DNA of 64,000 bases from Paenibacillus mesophilus (GTDB lineage: Bacteria; Bacillota; Bacilli; Paenibacillales; NBRC-103111): the NCBI RefSeq assembly GCF_005938385.1, contig NZ_VCRA01000002.1, positions 1-64,000 on the forward strand, read 5' to 3'. How positions within the stretch are numbered: the first letter of the stretch is position 1; each line of letters begins with the position of its first letter. Below the pieces are notes generated by a model. The model saw only the letters and a list, made by a program, of their open reading frames with translations. It ran no database searches and had not been told where the DNA came from. Of the stretch, positions 7,254 through 16,683 are shown one piece after another. The position numbers were made by a program, and so were the translations under genes.

Positions 7254-9518
7254 TCATCCTTGTCCTCCATTTCCTGCCGCCTCCTCTCCCCCGAACCGGT
7301 GAAGGCGGCGATATTCACCCGGCGGAAGCCCGGTTGCCTTCTTGAACATGCGAATGAACGAGTTGACGTTGAAATATCCGACCTTCTCGGCCACCTCCTG
7401 GATTTTGCAGTCGGATGACTGCAGCAGCTCCTTCGCTTTTTGCATGCGCAAATCGTTCAAATAATCGGAGAAGTTCAATCCCGTCTGATCCTTGAACAGC
7501 TTCGAGATGTAACCGGCCGACATGTGAAGCCGCTCCGCCACCGATTCCAGCGAGATGTCCTCCTGGTAATGGCGATGCAAATAATCGATCAGCACCTGTT
7601 TGGCCGGGTGGCAGTCTTCCTTCTTCTCGTGGATCAAGGCGGTCGCCTTGCCCAGAAATGCTTCGAAGAAGTTCGTAAAGTCGCCGATGCTTGCGCACGA
7701 CTGCATATCCTCATAGGGCGACAGCTCATCGAAAATGCCGCTAATATCCAGGTTCATCGCGATGAGGACGGCCATCGTCTTTGCGGTCACTTCTTTGGCG
7801 AAATCAATGTAATGCGCCGCCGGCGAGCTTTTCCGCTCCATCAGGCCGAGCACCCGCTTGACGATCTCGATGACGGCCGGTTCGTTGCCGGTTTGCAGAT
7901 GGGCCGTAAATTCCCGCTCCTGGGCCGGCATGAAACCGATGCGCACCGCTTGGGGAATGTATTCGAGGACGATTTCCGTATCCCCGTTCAGCTTGCGCTG
8001 CTGCACCATCGCCCGGGCCATTTCATAGGCCGCCGTAAATCCGGTAGGCTCCCGCAATTCCGGATGGTACGCGATCGTCAGGAAGCAGTACGCTTTGTCG
8101 CGATCGAAAACCGTCTTTATAAATTCCAGCGTACGGATGAGCTCGTCGGCGGGCTTATCGGTAAAAACGAGCGTCATGATTTCATCCTTCTCGGCTTGCA
8201 GCGTAATCGTATCGGGGAAACGCTCGGATACGGCCGCATCGATATATTCCTTGATCAGGAAGGCGGCCCGCTCCGGCTTGACCGACAGCGCCTGGCCGAA
8301 TTGGCGGGTAAGCGTAAGCTGGAACAGCACGAGAAAGAACGGTTTGTTCGTATCCGCCAGATGGTTGTCGGCCGAGTAAATATTTTTCAGCTTATTGATA
8401 AAGCCGACTTGCCGAAGCTTCACCGTTTTCTCGTTCAAGTCGCTGTGGATGTCGCGGTTCAGCCGCAGGATGCCTTTGATTTTGTCGTGTATAAAATTGA
8501 ACTCGTCGATTTTGCTGCGCAGCGGGCTGTCCGGATCGGCATGCTCGATCGTGTCGATAATCGTGCGCACGGGCGTATTGAAGCCGACGCTGACGATGAC
8601 CGAGATCGCGACGCTCATCGCCGCAGCCAGCGCCAGCACGGCAAGCAGGACTACCTTGAGCCGGGACGCTTCCTTCGCCAAATTCTCGTCGGAGATGACG
8701 TTGACGTAGGTCAGCCCGGTCTGGCCTTTCGTATAGAAATAGTAGCTGTTGTCGAGATTGAAAAAATCGCTTTTGTCCGTAAGCTTGTCGCCTACCCGGT
8801 CCGGAAGCGGTTCGTCCGTCGAACGGTAGAGCGGCCGGCCTTGTTCGTCCAAGACGTAAAACCGTTTGTCGATGGAGCTGTGGAAGGCGCGGAACATTTT
8901 ATCCGAATCGAGGAGCACCGCGATATACATGGCGTCATTCATTTTATTGCGTAGCACGAGCGGCATATAAGTGCCGGTACGGTTGTAGAGTGCATCCGCG
9001 AATCGGGATTGCGGAAACAATCGGAGCGTCTCCGTAACATTCAACTGCTCGAGCCAGAACAAAGGTCCGTAATCCGGGCTTACGTAGGCGCGCACAAACG
9101 TTTCGTCGGTCCGCCCGGGTCCGTGCCTGTCGATGACGAAGCTGTTTTTGCCGAACTGCATGACGATGTTGTCCATGAACAGCAGCTCGTTGTTCAAAAT
9201 GTTGCGAATTTCCTCGACGACGAGATTGACCGGCTCGAATTGCTCGGCATTAGCCGATTCGGACAGCAGGACGACTTTCGGGTTGAAATACAGTCTTGTG
9301 ATCGTGCCTTGAACGATGCGGATATGGTTCTCGTAGCGCTCGGCGGTCACTTCCACGTTTTGCCTGTTGTATTTGATCACTTCCGCTCGTATATTTTCGC
9401 TGAAGTAGGCGAAGGAAAACAGGTTGAAGGAGAGAAGTAACAAGATGACGGAAATGAATCCGCCCAGCAGCTTGATAAACAGCGAGTTCCGTTTCAGCTT
9501 GAACTTTACCGGGATCAT
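7254..9518 (-). CDS. Membrane-anchored AraC-family regulator (YesN/YtdP-type)
   Basis: The product is 754 residues. A transmembrane helix lies at about residues 13-33 (LLGGFISVILLLLSFNLFSF), then a 240-residue extracytoplasmic sensor region, and a second helix near residue 290 (VVLLAVLALAAAMSVAISVI). A long cytoplasmic linker leads to a C-terminal AraC double helix-turn-helix with the signature IQEVAEKVGYFNVNSFIRMFK. ATG at 9518 is preferred over an upstream in-frame start because GGAAAGGGG lies 8 bases before it. It diverges from lplABC, the usual layout in Paenibacillus, where such one-component sensors activate the neighbouring importer. The ligand is unknown. Confidence 0.9.
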   Translation of the reverse strand: MIPVKFKLKRNSLFIKLLGGFISVILLLLSFNLFSFAYFSENIRAEVIKYNRQNVEVTAERYENHIRIVQGTITRLYFNPKVVLLSESANAEQFEPVNLVVEEIRNILNNELLFMDNIVMQFGKNSFVIDRHGPGRTDETFVRAYVSPDYGPLFWLEQLNVTETLRLFPQSRFADALYNRTGTYMPLVLRNKMNDAMYIAVLLDSDKMFRAFHSSIDKRFYVLDEQGRPLYRSTDEPLPDRVGDKLTDKSDFFNLDNSYYFYTKGQTGLTYVNVISDENLAKEASRLKVVLLAVLALAAAMSVAISVIVSVGFNTPVRTIIDTIEHADPDSPLRSKIDEFNFIHDKIKGILRLNRDIHSDLNEKTVKLRQVGFINKLKNIYSADNHLADTNKPFFLVLFQLTLTRQFGQALSVKPERAAFLIKEYIDAAVSERFPDTITLQAEKDEIMTLVFTDKPADELIRTLEFIKTVFDRDKAYCFLTIAYHPELREPTGFTAAYEMARAMVQQRKLNGDTEIVLEYIPQAVRIGFMPAQEREFTAHLQTGNEPAVIEIVKRVLGLMERKSSPAAHYIDFAKEVTAKTMAVLIAMNLDISGIFDELSPYEDMQSCASIGDFTNFFEAFLGKATALIHEKKEDCHPAKQVLIDYLHRHYQEDISLESVAERLHMSAGYISKLFKDQTGLNFSDYLNDLRMQKAKELLQSSDCKIQEVAEKVGYFNVNSFIRMFKKATGLPPGEYRRLHRFGGEEAAGNGGQG

Positions 9519-9864
9519 TATCAACGCCCCTTTCCAACGATGCCCCGTCAGCTTGAAGCCGCCGCACACGAAAAGAAAAATAGACAGCGCTTACATTTAA
9601 GCGGTTACGCCTTCCTTTCAATATTATACTATTGCTTAACGGAATCAATATTCAATTGTTCATCGGATATGCAATATCGGTTATTAGCGGCAAAAGGGTA
9701 TTGTGAGCAAAACTACGGATGGAGGCTGCGGCTTATCCCGTGCGATGATGGGGATACGGCGGGAAGAAGACGCCGCTTTGCACCGGTATCGAAAGGGGGA
9801 CGGTAAGCCACGGAAAAGGAGAAAACGAGAGAGAGCCATATGACGAATTGGGAGGTTGACAAGC
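9519..9864. other. Divergent regulatory region between the sensor-regulator and lplA
   Basis: Gene-free. On the minus strand it has a perfect TATAAT (9623-9628) without a matching -35, followed by a near-consensus cre site at 9581-9596. I could not assign a convincing plus-strand promoter for the lplA gene; activator dependence would explain that. Confidence 0.5.
9581..9596. promoter_or_regulatory. Candidate CcpA-binding cre site
   Basis: TAGACAGCGCTTACAT fits WTGNNARCGNWWWCAW with one mismatch (A for T at position 2). It lies about 30 bases downstream of the TATAAT of the membrane regulator gene, where bound CcpA would block elongation. Confidence 0.5.
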
Positions 9865-11535
9865 ATGACTAAGACGGGTGCATGGATGCTTGCCGGAATG
9901 CTTGCGGTGACGGCGGCCGTATCCGGCTGCGGCGCAGGCGACGGGAAGAAAGCGGATGAGGGCGGAAGCAAGACGGCGCCGCCGGTCGATACGAAGACGG
10001 TGGCGAAGGGGATGCCGAACAAATTCGAACCGCCGGTGAAACTGAGCACGGCCAGCTTCAACTACGGGGTGCCGAAGTTCGCGCAGGGCGACGATATGAA
10101 CAACAACCCGTGGACGCGCTATTTGAAGGAAACGGCCGGGATCGAAGTGAATACGGTGTGGGACGGGCCGCGCAAGGAGCTGGAGCAGAAGCTGAATCTG
10201 ATGATGGCGTCGGGCGACATTCCGGACTTTTTTCTGGCGACTCCGGATCAGTTCGCTCAGTTGAACAAGGCGGGACTGCTGCAGGATTTGACCGATGTGT
10301 ACAAAAACTTCGCCACGGATAACATCAAGCAGGTGATGAAGGACGCCGGACCCGAACCGCTGGAAGCGGCGACGATCGGTGGCAAGCTGATGGGGCTGCC
10401 GTTTACTGGCGTAGCGAAGGAATCGGTCCCTGTCGTATGGATCCGCGAAGATTGGATGAAGAAGCTCGGGCTGTCCGCGCCGAAAACGATGAACGATTTG
10501 CTGGCGATTTCGGAAGCGTTTACAACAAAAGATCCCGACGGCAACGGCAAAAACGATACGTTCGGCTTGTCTCTCGATAAGGACATCAGCATCATAAACG
10601 GGTTCCTTAACGGCTTCCATGCCTATAAGGGCATCTGGATCAAGGACAAGGACGGAAAGCTCGTCTACAGCTCGACCCTGCCGGAAATGAAGACCGCTCT
10701 GGTAAAGCTGCAGGATATGTACAAAGCCGGGCAAATCGACAAAGAATTCGGCGTCAAAGATTCGCCGAAAGTAAACGAAAGCTTCGGCAGCAACAAGCTC
10801 GGCATTTACTACGGGGCTTTGACGGCCGGCTTCGCGCCTCTGTCCGTACAAACGCCGAAAGTCCGCTGGCTGCCGTTCGCCGTTCCCTCGATCGATTCCC
10901 AGCCGGCCAAGCTGCAGCACGGCTTGAATATTTTCAGCGGATTCTGGGTCGTCAAGAAGGGTGTGAAAAACCCGGAGGCCGTTCTGAAAATGGCCGACAT
11001 CTGGCTGCAGCTGTTCTACTTGAATACAAAGAGCGACATCTACGACAAATACAATGACAGCAAGGGCATCGCCCATTGGACGAACGCCCCGGTCAAAATA
11101 TACAAACCGTTCAAAAACGCGGAAATATCCGTCCATCTCGAGACGCTGCTGAAAAGCTCGACGAAGGCCGACGACGCGGCGCTCGCCAAGCTGACGCCCG
11201 AGGAGCGGGGCGAATACGCGCGTATTCTGGAATACCGCGCAGGCACCAGCGATTCATGGAAAGAAGCTTCCCGCAGCGATTCGTGGGGCTCCGGACCGAT
11301 CATCAACAACGTCTACTTGAAGGAAAACCGGTTCATGCCCGACCAGTTCATTACCGTGCCGACCGCGAGCATGGTATCGAAGAAAGCGAACCTCGACAAG
11401 ATGGAGCTGGAAATGTACACGAAAATTATACTCGGCGCCCCGCTCGACTCGTTCGATACGTTCGTCAAAGATTGGAAGCGGCTTGGCGGCGACGACATCA
11501 CGAAAGAAGTGAACGAATGGTACTCGAAAAAGTAA
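9865..11535 (+). CDS. lplA: Extracellular solute-binding lipoprotein, LplA family
   Basis: The 556-residue product begins with a lipoprotein signal ending in the lipobox AAVSGC (Cys 22), followed by a charged linker rich in G, K and D. The rest fits a large (about 55 kDa) family-1 oligosaccharide-binding protein of the LplA group, with conserved-looking DPDGNGKNDTFGLSLDKD. ATG at 9865 is chosen because GGAGG lies 9 bases upstream; a TTG three codons earlier abuts the SD. It heads an lplA-lplB-lplC importer operon with no ATPase, as is usual: a shared MsmX-type ATPase elsewhere would energise it. The imported sugar is unknown. Confidence 0.9.
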   Translation: MTKTGAWMLAGMLAVTAAVSGCGAGDGKKADEGGSKTAPPVDTKTVAKGMPNKFEPPVKLSTASFNYGVPKFAQGDDMNNNPWTRYLKETAGIEVNTVWDGPRKELEQKLNLMMASGDIPDFFLATPDQFAQLNKAGLLQDLTDVYKNFATDNIKQVMKDAGPEPLEAATIGGKLMGLPFTGVAKESVPVVWIREDWMKKLGLSAPKTMNDLLAISEAFTTKDPDGNGKNDTFGLSLDKDISIINGFLNGFHAYKGIWIKDKDGKLVYSSTLPEMKTALVKLQDMYKAGQIDKEFGVKDSPKVNESFGSNKLGIYYGALTAGFAPLSVQTPKVRWLPFAVPSIDSQPAKLQHGLNIFSGFWVVKKGVKNPEAVLKMADIWLQLFYLNTKSDIYDKYNDSKGIAHWTNAPVKIYKPFKNAEISVHLETLLKSSTKADDAALAKLTPEERGEYARILEYRAGTSDSWKEASRSDSWGSGPIINNVYLKENRFMPDQFITVPTASMVSKKANLDKMELEMYTKIILGAPLDSFDTFVKDWKRLGGDDITKEVNEWYSKK

Positions 11536-11550
11536 GGGAACGGACAGCGC

Positions 11551-11575
11551 GAAGAAGCGGGAATCCCGCTTCTTC
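11551..11575 (+). other. Intercistronic stem-loop after lplA
   Basis: GAAGAAGCGGGA and TCCCGCTTCTTC form a perfect 12-bp stem with a one-base centre. There is no T-run after it, so it is more likely an mRNA-stabilising or partially terminating structure. Such structures often sit after binding-protein genes and lower permease expression. Confidence 0.6.
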
Positions 11576-11671
11576 GTCACCCCGCGTATTGCGGGCGGAT
11601 ACGGATGTCCGCTCGGGCCAGGTTAGAGGCTCCAATGTGGATTCCGCCATTCTCTCGGGAGGTTATCGCGC

Positions 11672-12568
11672 ATGATTCGTAGACTGAAGTCGGAATGGCC
11701 TCTCCATCTGATGCTCTTGCCGGGACTTGCGATCATCCTCGTGTACAGCTACGGCCCGATGGCGGGCATCGTGATGGCGTTTCAAAACTTCGTTCCGGTG
11801 TTCGGCTTCTGGAAATCGGAATGGGTCGGGTTCGACAATTTCACTTACGTGTTCAGTTTGCCGGACACGATGAAGGTCGTCTGGAATACCGTGGCGATCG
11901 CGCTGATGAAAATAACCGCAGGTCTGATCGCGCCGATCGTGACCGCGCTGCTGCTTAACGAGGTCAGGGTCAAATGGTTCAAGCGGAGCGTACAGACGCT
12001 CGTGTACATGCCCCACTTTTTGTCGTGGATTATCGTGGGAGGCATATTGATCAATATTTTGTCCCCTACGCAAGGGATCGTCAACGAGGTTTTGTCGTGG
12101 TTCGGCGCCTCTCCCGTCTATTTTCTCGGGGACAACCACTGGTTCCGCTTCGTGCTCGTCATCTCGAACGAATGGAAGGAGTTCGGCTTTGCGACGATCG
12201 TCTATTTGGCCGCGCTTACTTCCATCGATCCTTCTCTCTACGAAGCGGCGGTTGTCGACGGCGCCGCAAGATGTCGGCAAACCTGGCATATTACGCTCCC
12301 CGGCATGCGTCCGGTCATCGTGCTGATGGCGACGCTCAGCCTCGGCAGCGTGCTGAACGCGGGCTTCGACCAAGTGTTCGTCCTATACAGCCCCCAAGTG
12401 TACGAGACGGGGGATATTATCGATACGATGGTATACCGGATGGGGCTGCAGCAAATGCAATACAGCGTGGCGACGGCGGTCGGGCTGTTCAAATCGGTCG
12501 TGTCTCTGCTGCTGATCAGCGTATCGTACTGGCTAGCTTATCGGTTTGCCAATTATCGGATCTTTTGA
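11672..12568 (+). CDS. lplB: ABC sugar transporter permease, LplB family
   Basis: The 298-residue membrane protein has about six transmembrane helices (first one MLLPGLAIILVYSYGPMAGI). The cytoplasmic EAA loop EAAVVDGAARCRQTWHITLP (about residues 190-209) docks with the ATPase. The SD GGGAGG precedes the ATG. It pairs with the second permease at 12758, after a repeat-filled 189-base gap. Confidence 0.93.
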   Translation: MIRRLKSEWPLHLMLLPGLAIILVYSYGPMAGIVMAFQNFVPVFGFWKSEWVGFDNFTYVFSLPDTMKVVWNTVAIALMKITAGLIAPIVTALLLNEVRVKWFKRSVQTLVYMPHFLSWIIVGGILINILSPTQGIVNEVLSWFGASPVYFLGDNHWFRFVLVISNEWKEFGFATIVYLAALTSIDPSLYEAAVVDGAARCRQTWHITLPGMRPVIVLMATLSLGSVLNAGFDQVFVLYSPQVYETGDIIDTMVYRMGLQQMQYSVATAVGLFKSVVSLLLISVSYWLAYRFANYRIF

Positions 12569-12572
12569 TTCT

Positions 12573-12624
12573 CCCCCCAAAAGTGAAGCCATTCTTCGCA
12601 GCGTATTCCGGTACTTTTGGGGGA
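12573..12624 (+). other. Stem-loop in the lplB-lplC gap
   Basis: CCCCCAAAAGT (12574-12584) pairs with ACTTTTGGGGG (12613-12623) around a 28-base loop. No T-run follows. It precedes the palindromic repeat array, and a processing or attenuation role is possible. Confidence 0.5.
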
Positions 12625-12640
12625 GCCCTCTGTTTTGATG

Positions 12641-12740
12641 TCAGCTTTGCTCCGCAAAGCTTAAGTTTATGCTTACGAAGCCAGCTTTGCTTCGCAAAGC
12701 TCTGTTTACGCTTACGAAGTCAGCTTTGCTTCGCAAAGCT
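12641..12740 (+). repeat. Three-unit palindromic repeat array before lplC
   Basis: Three units of about 40 bases each carry the hairpin CAGCTTTGC-TYC-GCAAAGCT; the second and third begin with GCTTACGAAG at 12671 and 12710. They belong to the same family as the array at 5344-5507. The last arm ends 3 bases before the SD GAGGAGG of the downstream permease gene. Confidence 0.88.
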
Positions 12741-12757
12741 TTGAGGAGGACAGCCCA

Positions 12758-13642
12758 ATGGTAGAAGACCGCTCATGGGGACGCAGGCTGTTCCTGATCG
12801 GCAATACGGCGTTTCTGGCCGCGCTCGCCTTGATGTGCATACTGCCGCTAGTCCATGTATTGGCCGTTTCATTCAGCTCGAACACCGCCGCATCGGCCGG
12901 TTTAGTGAAGCTATGGCCGATCGATTTCAATACGAAATCGTATGAATACGTCCTCCGTCAGGAAGCATTCCTGCGCTCTCTCTTCGTTTCGGTAGAACGG
13001 GTCGTGCTCGGTACGATCGTCAATATGGTTCTGATCGTGCTGACCGCCTATCCGCTATCCAAGGAAGTGCAGGCGTTCCGGATGCGCACGATTTACGTGT
13101 GGACGTTCTTCCTCACGATTCTGTTCGGCGGAGGACTCGTACCGACCTATATGGTCGTGCAGAAGACCGGAATCATGAACACGATATGGGCGCTTATTCT
13201 TCCTCATGCGGTACCGGTGTTCAGCGTCGTGCTGCTTCTCAACTTTTTCCGGGGGCTGCCGAAGGAGCTGGAGGAGGCGGCGCTCATCGACGGCGCAGGA
13301 CCATTCACGATCATGTGGAGGGTGTTCGTGCCGTTGTCAACTCCGGCGCTGGCGACGCTTGCGCTATTCTCGATGGTCGGACACTGGAACGCTTGGTTCG
13401 ACGGACTTATTTACATGCATACGCCGGAGAAATATCCGCTGCAATCGTATTTACAGACGGTCATCATCCAGCAGGATCTGCAGCAATTGTCCATGACAGA
13501 CGACAAGCTGCTCAAGCTGATTTCCGATCGGACGTTCAGCGCGGCGCAAATTTTTCTCGGCGCCCTGCCGATCCTGCTCGTCTATCCGTTTTTGCAAAAG
13601 TATTTCATGAAAGGCATCGTGCTCGGCAGTGTCAAAGGCTGA
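12758..13642 (+). CDS. lplC: ABC sugar transporter permease, LplC (CUT1) family
   Basis: The 294-residue permease has a first helix at LFLIGNTAFLAALALMCILP, about six helices in all, and the EAA loop EEAALIDGAGPFTIMWRVFVP (about residues 168-188). The family C-terminus GIVLGSVKG is intact. The SD GAGGAGG is placed immediately after the last palindromic repeat. It completes the LplABC importer, and a terminator follows. Confidence 0.93.
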   Translation: MVEDRSWGRRLFLIGNTAFLAALALMCILPLVHVLAVSFSSNTAASAGLVKLWPIDFNTKSYEYVLRQEAFLRSLFVSVERVVLGTIVNMVLIVLTAYPLSKEVQAFRMRTIYVWTFFLTILFGGGLVPTYMVVQKTGIMNTIWALILPHAVPVFSVVLLLNFFRGLPKELEEAALIDGAGPFTIMWRVFVPLSTPALATLALFSMVGHWNAWFDGLIYMHTPEKYPLQSYLQTVIIQQDLQQLSMTDDKLLKLISDRTFSAAQIFLGALPILLVYPFLQKYFMKGIVLGSVKG

Positions 13643-13660
13643 CATTGTGCCAAGCAAGCG

Positions 13661-13706
13661 AAGACCGGTATAAGGAGGGCAGCTTCCCTTCCGTATCCGG
13701 TCTTTT
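13661..13706 (+). terminator. Rho-independent terminator of the lplABC operon
   Basis: AAGACCGG (13661-13668) pairs with CCGGTCTT (13697-13704), with further A/T pairing and AGGAGGG/CCCTTCC inside, and runs into TTTTT. It closes the operon 18 bases after the lplC stop. Confidence 0.8.
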
Positions 13707-13799
13707 TCCTCTATTCGCCGCTTTTTCGCCATAATGGCGGAAGGAAGAAGCAAAAAGAACGATTCTCTCCTCCGGATTCGTCCTTGCGTACGAAATCAC

Positions 13800-13828
13800 T
13801 AGGCAGACCGTCCGTTTTGCACTATAAT
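13800..13828 (+). promoter_or_regulatory. Sigma-A promoter of dapF
   Basis: TAGGCA, a 17-base spacer and a perfect TATAAT (13823-13828), 36 bases before the dapF start. Confidence 0.65.
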
Positions 13829-13864
13829 AGGTCTAATCAAAGCGTAAAGAGCAGGGGATGCACG

Positions 13865-14698
13865 ATGAATTTTACGAAAATGCACGGGCTAGGCAACGAT
13901 TTCATCGTCGTCGCGGGCGAATCGCGTTTGCCGGACAACGCCTCACAGCTGGCCACCCGATATTGCAACCGATTTTTCGGGATCGGAGCCGACGGGCTCG
14001 TCTTTATTTTGCCTTCCGATAAAGCCGATTTCCAAATGCGCATCATCAACTCGGACGGCTCGGAGGCCGAGCAATGCGGCAATGCGATCCGCTGTGTGGC
14101 GAAATACGTATACGATAACGGATTGACCGATAAAACGAAACTTGCGATCGAGACGATAGGCGCAGGCGCTCAAGAGGTTCGCCTGAACGTGAAAGACGGC
14201 AAGACGCAAACCGTGCGGGTAGACATGGGAGCCCCGATTCTGGACGGACTGACCGTCCCTACCACGGTGGATGCGAATCCGGTCGTCGGGCATCCCGTCG
14301 AGGTGGACGGAACCGAATTCCGTTTTACCGCCGTGTCGATGGGCAATCCGCATTGCGTCATCTATGTGGACGATGCGGCTTCCTTCGATTTGTACCGCTG
14401 GGGTCCGAAGCTCGAGAATCACCCTTTATTTCCGAAACGGATCAATGTGGAGTTCGCCACGGTCCACTCCCGCACTCATATCGACATGAGAGTATGGGAG
14501 CGCGGAGCGGGTCCGACGCTCGCTTGCGGCACCGGAGCGTGCGCTACGCTCGTCGCATCGGTGCTGGACGGCAAAGCCGAGCGCCGGGCGGTCGTGTCGC
14601 TGAAAGGCGGCGATCTGGAAATCGAATGGAACGAGACGGACAACCGCGTCTATATGACGGGTCCGGCGGAAACGGTATATCGCGGAGTGTTGGCCTGA
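13865..14698 (+). CDS. dapF: Diaminopimelate epimerase
   Basis: DapF converts LL- to meso-diaminopimelate for lysine and peptidoglycan synthesis in the cytoplasm. The 277-residue product has both catalytic cysteines: Cys71 in SEAEQCGNAIRC and Cys221 in TLACGTGACATL. The opening MHGLGNDFIVV is typical. ATG at 13865 fits family length and follows a GGGGA-type SD; the frame extends about 27 codons further 5' across the promoter. The next gene starts 34 bases after the stop. Confidence 0.96.
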   Translation: MNFTKMHGLGNDFIVVAGESRLPDNASQLATRYCNRFFGIGADGLVFILPSDKADFQMRIINSDGSEAEQCGNAIRCVAKYVYDNGLTDKTKLAIETIGAGAQEVRLNVKDGKTQTVRVDMGAPILDGLTVPTTVDANPVVGHPVEVDGTEFRFTAVSMGNPHCVIYVDDAASFDLYRWGPKLENHPLFPKRINVEFATVHSRTHIDMRVWERGAGPTLACGTGACATLVASVLDGKAERRAVVSLKGGDLEIEWNETDNRVYMTGPAETVYRGVLA

Positions 14699-14732
14699 TT
14701 AATTTACTTGCGGAAACGGGTGAGCAGCGGGA

Positions 14733-16610
14733 ATGAAAGCGGATTTGCGGGAAGCGTTCGGTCAGCGGGTCATTATCGGCGACGGGGCGATGGGGACTTT
14801 CTTGTATCAGCTCGGCTTTCCGGTCGGCGTATCTTACGAGGAATACAATTTGCTGAAGCCGGATGTCATCGCTGGCGTTCATAAGCAGTATTACGATGCA
14901 GGGGCGAGATTGTTCGAGACGAACACATTTTCAGCCAACCGGGAGAAGCTGTCGAAATTCGGACTCGAGCACGAGGTGGCGGCGATCAATAAGGCGGGCG
15001 TAGCGATCGCCCGTCAAGCGGTCGGCGCCGATGCATACGTCGTCGGAGCGGTAGGATCGATTCGTGCGGCCCGGCGGCGCAACATTGCGACCGAGCAGCT
15101 TGTGCGCGATTTTCAAGAACAGATCGAAGCTTTGCTCGAAGGCGGCGTGGACGGCTTGCTGCTGGAGACGTTCTATGATATGGAGGAAATGCTCCTGGCG
15201 CTGCGCGCCGCGCGGCAATTGACGGATCTTCCGGTGATCGGCCAATTCGCGACGGACGGCGGGACGACGACGAACGACGGCTTCGGCTATCAGGAAGCGT
15301 TCGAGCAGCTGAAGGCGGAAGGGGCGGACGTTCTCGGCTTCAATTGCCACAGCGGTCCGAACGGCATTATGCGGACGATGGAGAAGCTGAATCCGATAGC
15401 CGGATTGCCGTTCTCCGTATTCCCGAACGCGGGCTTGCCCGGTTATGTGGACGGCAAATACGTGTTCGGTGCAAAGCCGGATTATTTCGCCGAGAATGCG
15501 CTGAAGTTTGCCGAATTGGGAGCACGTCTTGTCGGCGGATGCTGCGGGACGACTCCGGAGCATATCGCGGCGATTGCGAAGGCGCTGCAGGGCTACACCC
15601 CGAGAACGGCGCCGGCTGCAGAGAAGGGCGAATCGCCGATCGTCGTCCGAACGGGGCCGGTCGCGGCCGAACCGGAGCAGCCGATCGAGTCGGCGGGCCA
15701 ACCGGCCGAGCCGACTTTAACCGAGCTGGTCAAACAGCGCCATACGGTTATCGTGGAATGGGATACTCCGCGGGATTTGGATATCGGCAAGTTTATGGAA
15801 GGGGCGAAGGTGCTGCAGGAAGCCGGCGTCGATTCCATTACGATGGCCGACAACGCTTTGGCCGTTACCCGCATGAGCAACCTGCCGATGGGCTTCCTAT
15901 TGAAGGAAAAGCTCGGCGCCCGGCCGTTGCTGCACATCGCCTGCCGGGACCGCAACTTGATCGGGACGCAGTCCCATCTGATGGGAATGCACGCCATCGG
16001 TCTCGACCATACGCTGGTCATTACCGGAGACCCGTCGCGATTCGGGGATTTGCCGGGGGCCAGCTCGGTATACGACATGACCTCTTTCGAAATGATCAGG
16101 CTGATCAAGCAGTTGAACGAAGGGATCGCGTTCTCCGGCAAGCCGCTCAAGCATAAAGCGAACTTCATCGTGGCCGCCGCCTTTAACCCGAACGTGAAGC
16201 ATTTGGACAAAATGGTGCAGCGGCTGGAGAAAAAAATCGAAGCGGGCGCCGACTTCATTATGACCCAGCCGGTTTACGACGCGAAGCTGATCGAGAACGT
16301 ATACGAGTCGACCAAACATCTGAACGTTCCGATCTTTATCGGCTTTATGCCGATCGTGAGCGAAGGAAACGCGAATTTTCTGCATAACGAGGTGCCAGGC
16401 ATTCAGCTGTCCGAAGAAGTTCGCCGGCGCATGTCGGGTCTGAGCGGCGAGAAGGGCCGCGCGATGGGCGTACAAATCGGCAAGGAGCTGCTCGACGCGG
16501 CGATTCCGAGATTCAACGGTATTTATATCATGACGCCAATGCATTTTTACGACATGAGCGTTCAATTGACACGGTACGTGTGGGAGAAGACCGGCAGAAC
16601 GGTTACATGA
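14733..16610 (+). CDS. Bifunctional homocysteine S-methyltransferase / methylenetetrahydrofolate reductase (YitJ-like)
   Basis: The 625-residue fusion has two parts. Residues 1 to about 290 are a zinc-dependent homocysteine methyltransferase, with ligands in GFNCHSGPNG and the double Cys of GARLVGGCCGTTPEH. Residues about 335-625 are a MetF-type MTHF reductase (ADNALAVTRMSN, HIACRDRNLIGTQSH, PGASSVYDMTSFE, DFIMTQPVYD). A linker of Ala, Glu and Pro joins them. The pair can make 5-methyl-THF and methylate homocysteine to methionine. It appears co-transcribed with dapF. I saw no S-box riboswitch upstream. Confidence 0.93.
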   Translation: MKADLREAFGQRVIIGDGAMGTFLYQLGFPVGVSYEEYNLLKPDVIAGVHKQYYDAGARLFETNTFSANREKLSKFGLEHEVAAINKAGVAIARQAVGADAYVVGAVGSIRAARRRNIATEQLVRDFQEQIEALLEGGVDGLLLETFYDMEEMLLALRAARQLTDLPVIGQFATDGGTTTNDGFGYQEAFEQLKAEGADVLGFNCHSGPNGIMRTMEKLNPIAGLPFSVFPNAGLPGYVDGKYVFGAKPDYFAENALKFAELGARLVGGCCGTTPEHIAAIAKALQGYTPRTAPAAEKGESPIVVRTGPVAAEPEQPIESAGQPAEPTLTELVKQRHTVIVEWDTPRDLDIGKFMEGAKVLQEAGVDSITMADNALAVTRMSNLPMGFLLKEKLGARPLLHIACRDRNLIGTQSHLMGMHAIGLDHTLVITGDPSRFGDLPGASSVYDMTSFEMIRLIKQLNEGIAFSGKPLKHKANFIVAAAFNPNVKHLDKMVQRLEKKIEAGADFIMTQPVYDAKLIENVYESTKHLNVPIFIGFMPIVSEGNANFLHNEVPGIQLSEEVRRRMSGLSGEKGRAMGVQIGKELLDAAIPRFNGIYIMTPMHFYDMSVQLTRYVWEKTGRTVT

Positions 16611-16632
16611 TGGGCAAGAACCCGATTTCCAC

Positions 16633-16661
16633 TTGTCCGCACTTGCAAAATGCTTTAGAAT
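16633..16661 (+). promoter_or_regulatory. Sigma-A promoter of the yicC-remA-gmk-rpoZ operon
   Basis: TTGTCC (16633-16638), a 17-base spacer and TAGAAT (16656-16661), 22 bases before the yicC start. Confidence 0.6.
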
Positions 16662-16683
16662 AGGGTAATGGATGTGATCCCCC

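Noticed and set aside
9733..11136. Long minus-strand open frame opposite the LplA lipoprotein gene (467 codons)
   Set aside because: It mirrors a clear lipoprotein gene with SD and lipobox, shows no recognisable domain, and is an effect of codon bias on the opposite strand.
14600..14732. S-box (SAM) riboswitch before the methionine-synthesis fusion gene
   Set aside because: The gap is only 34 bases and no conserved S-box core or terminator is present.
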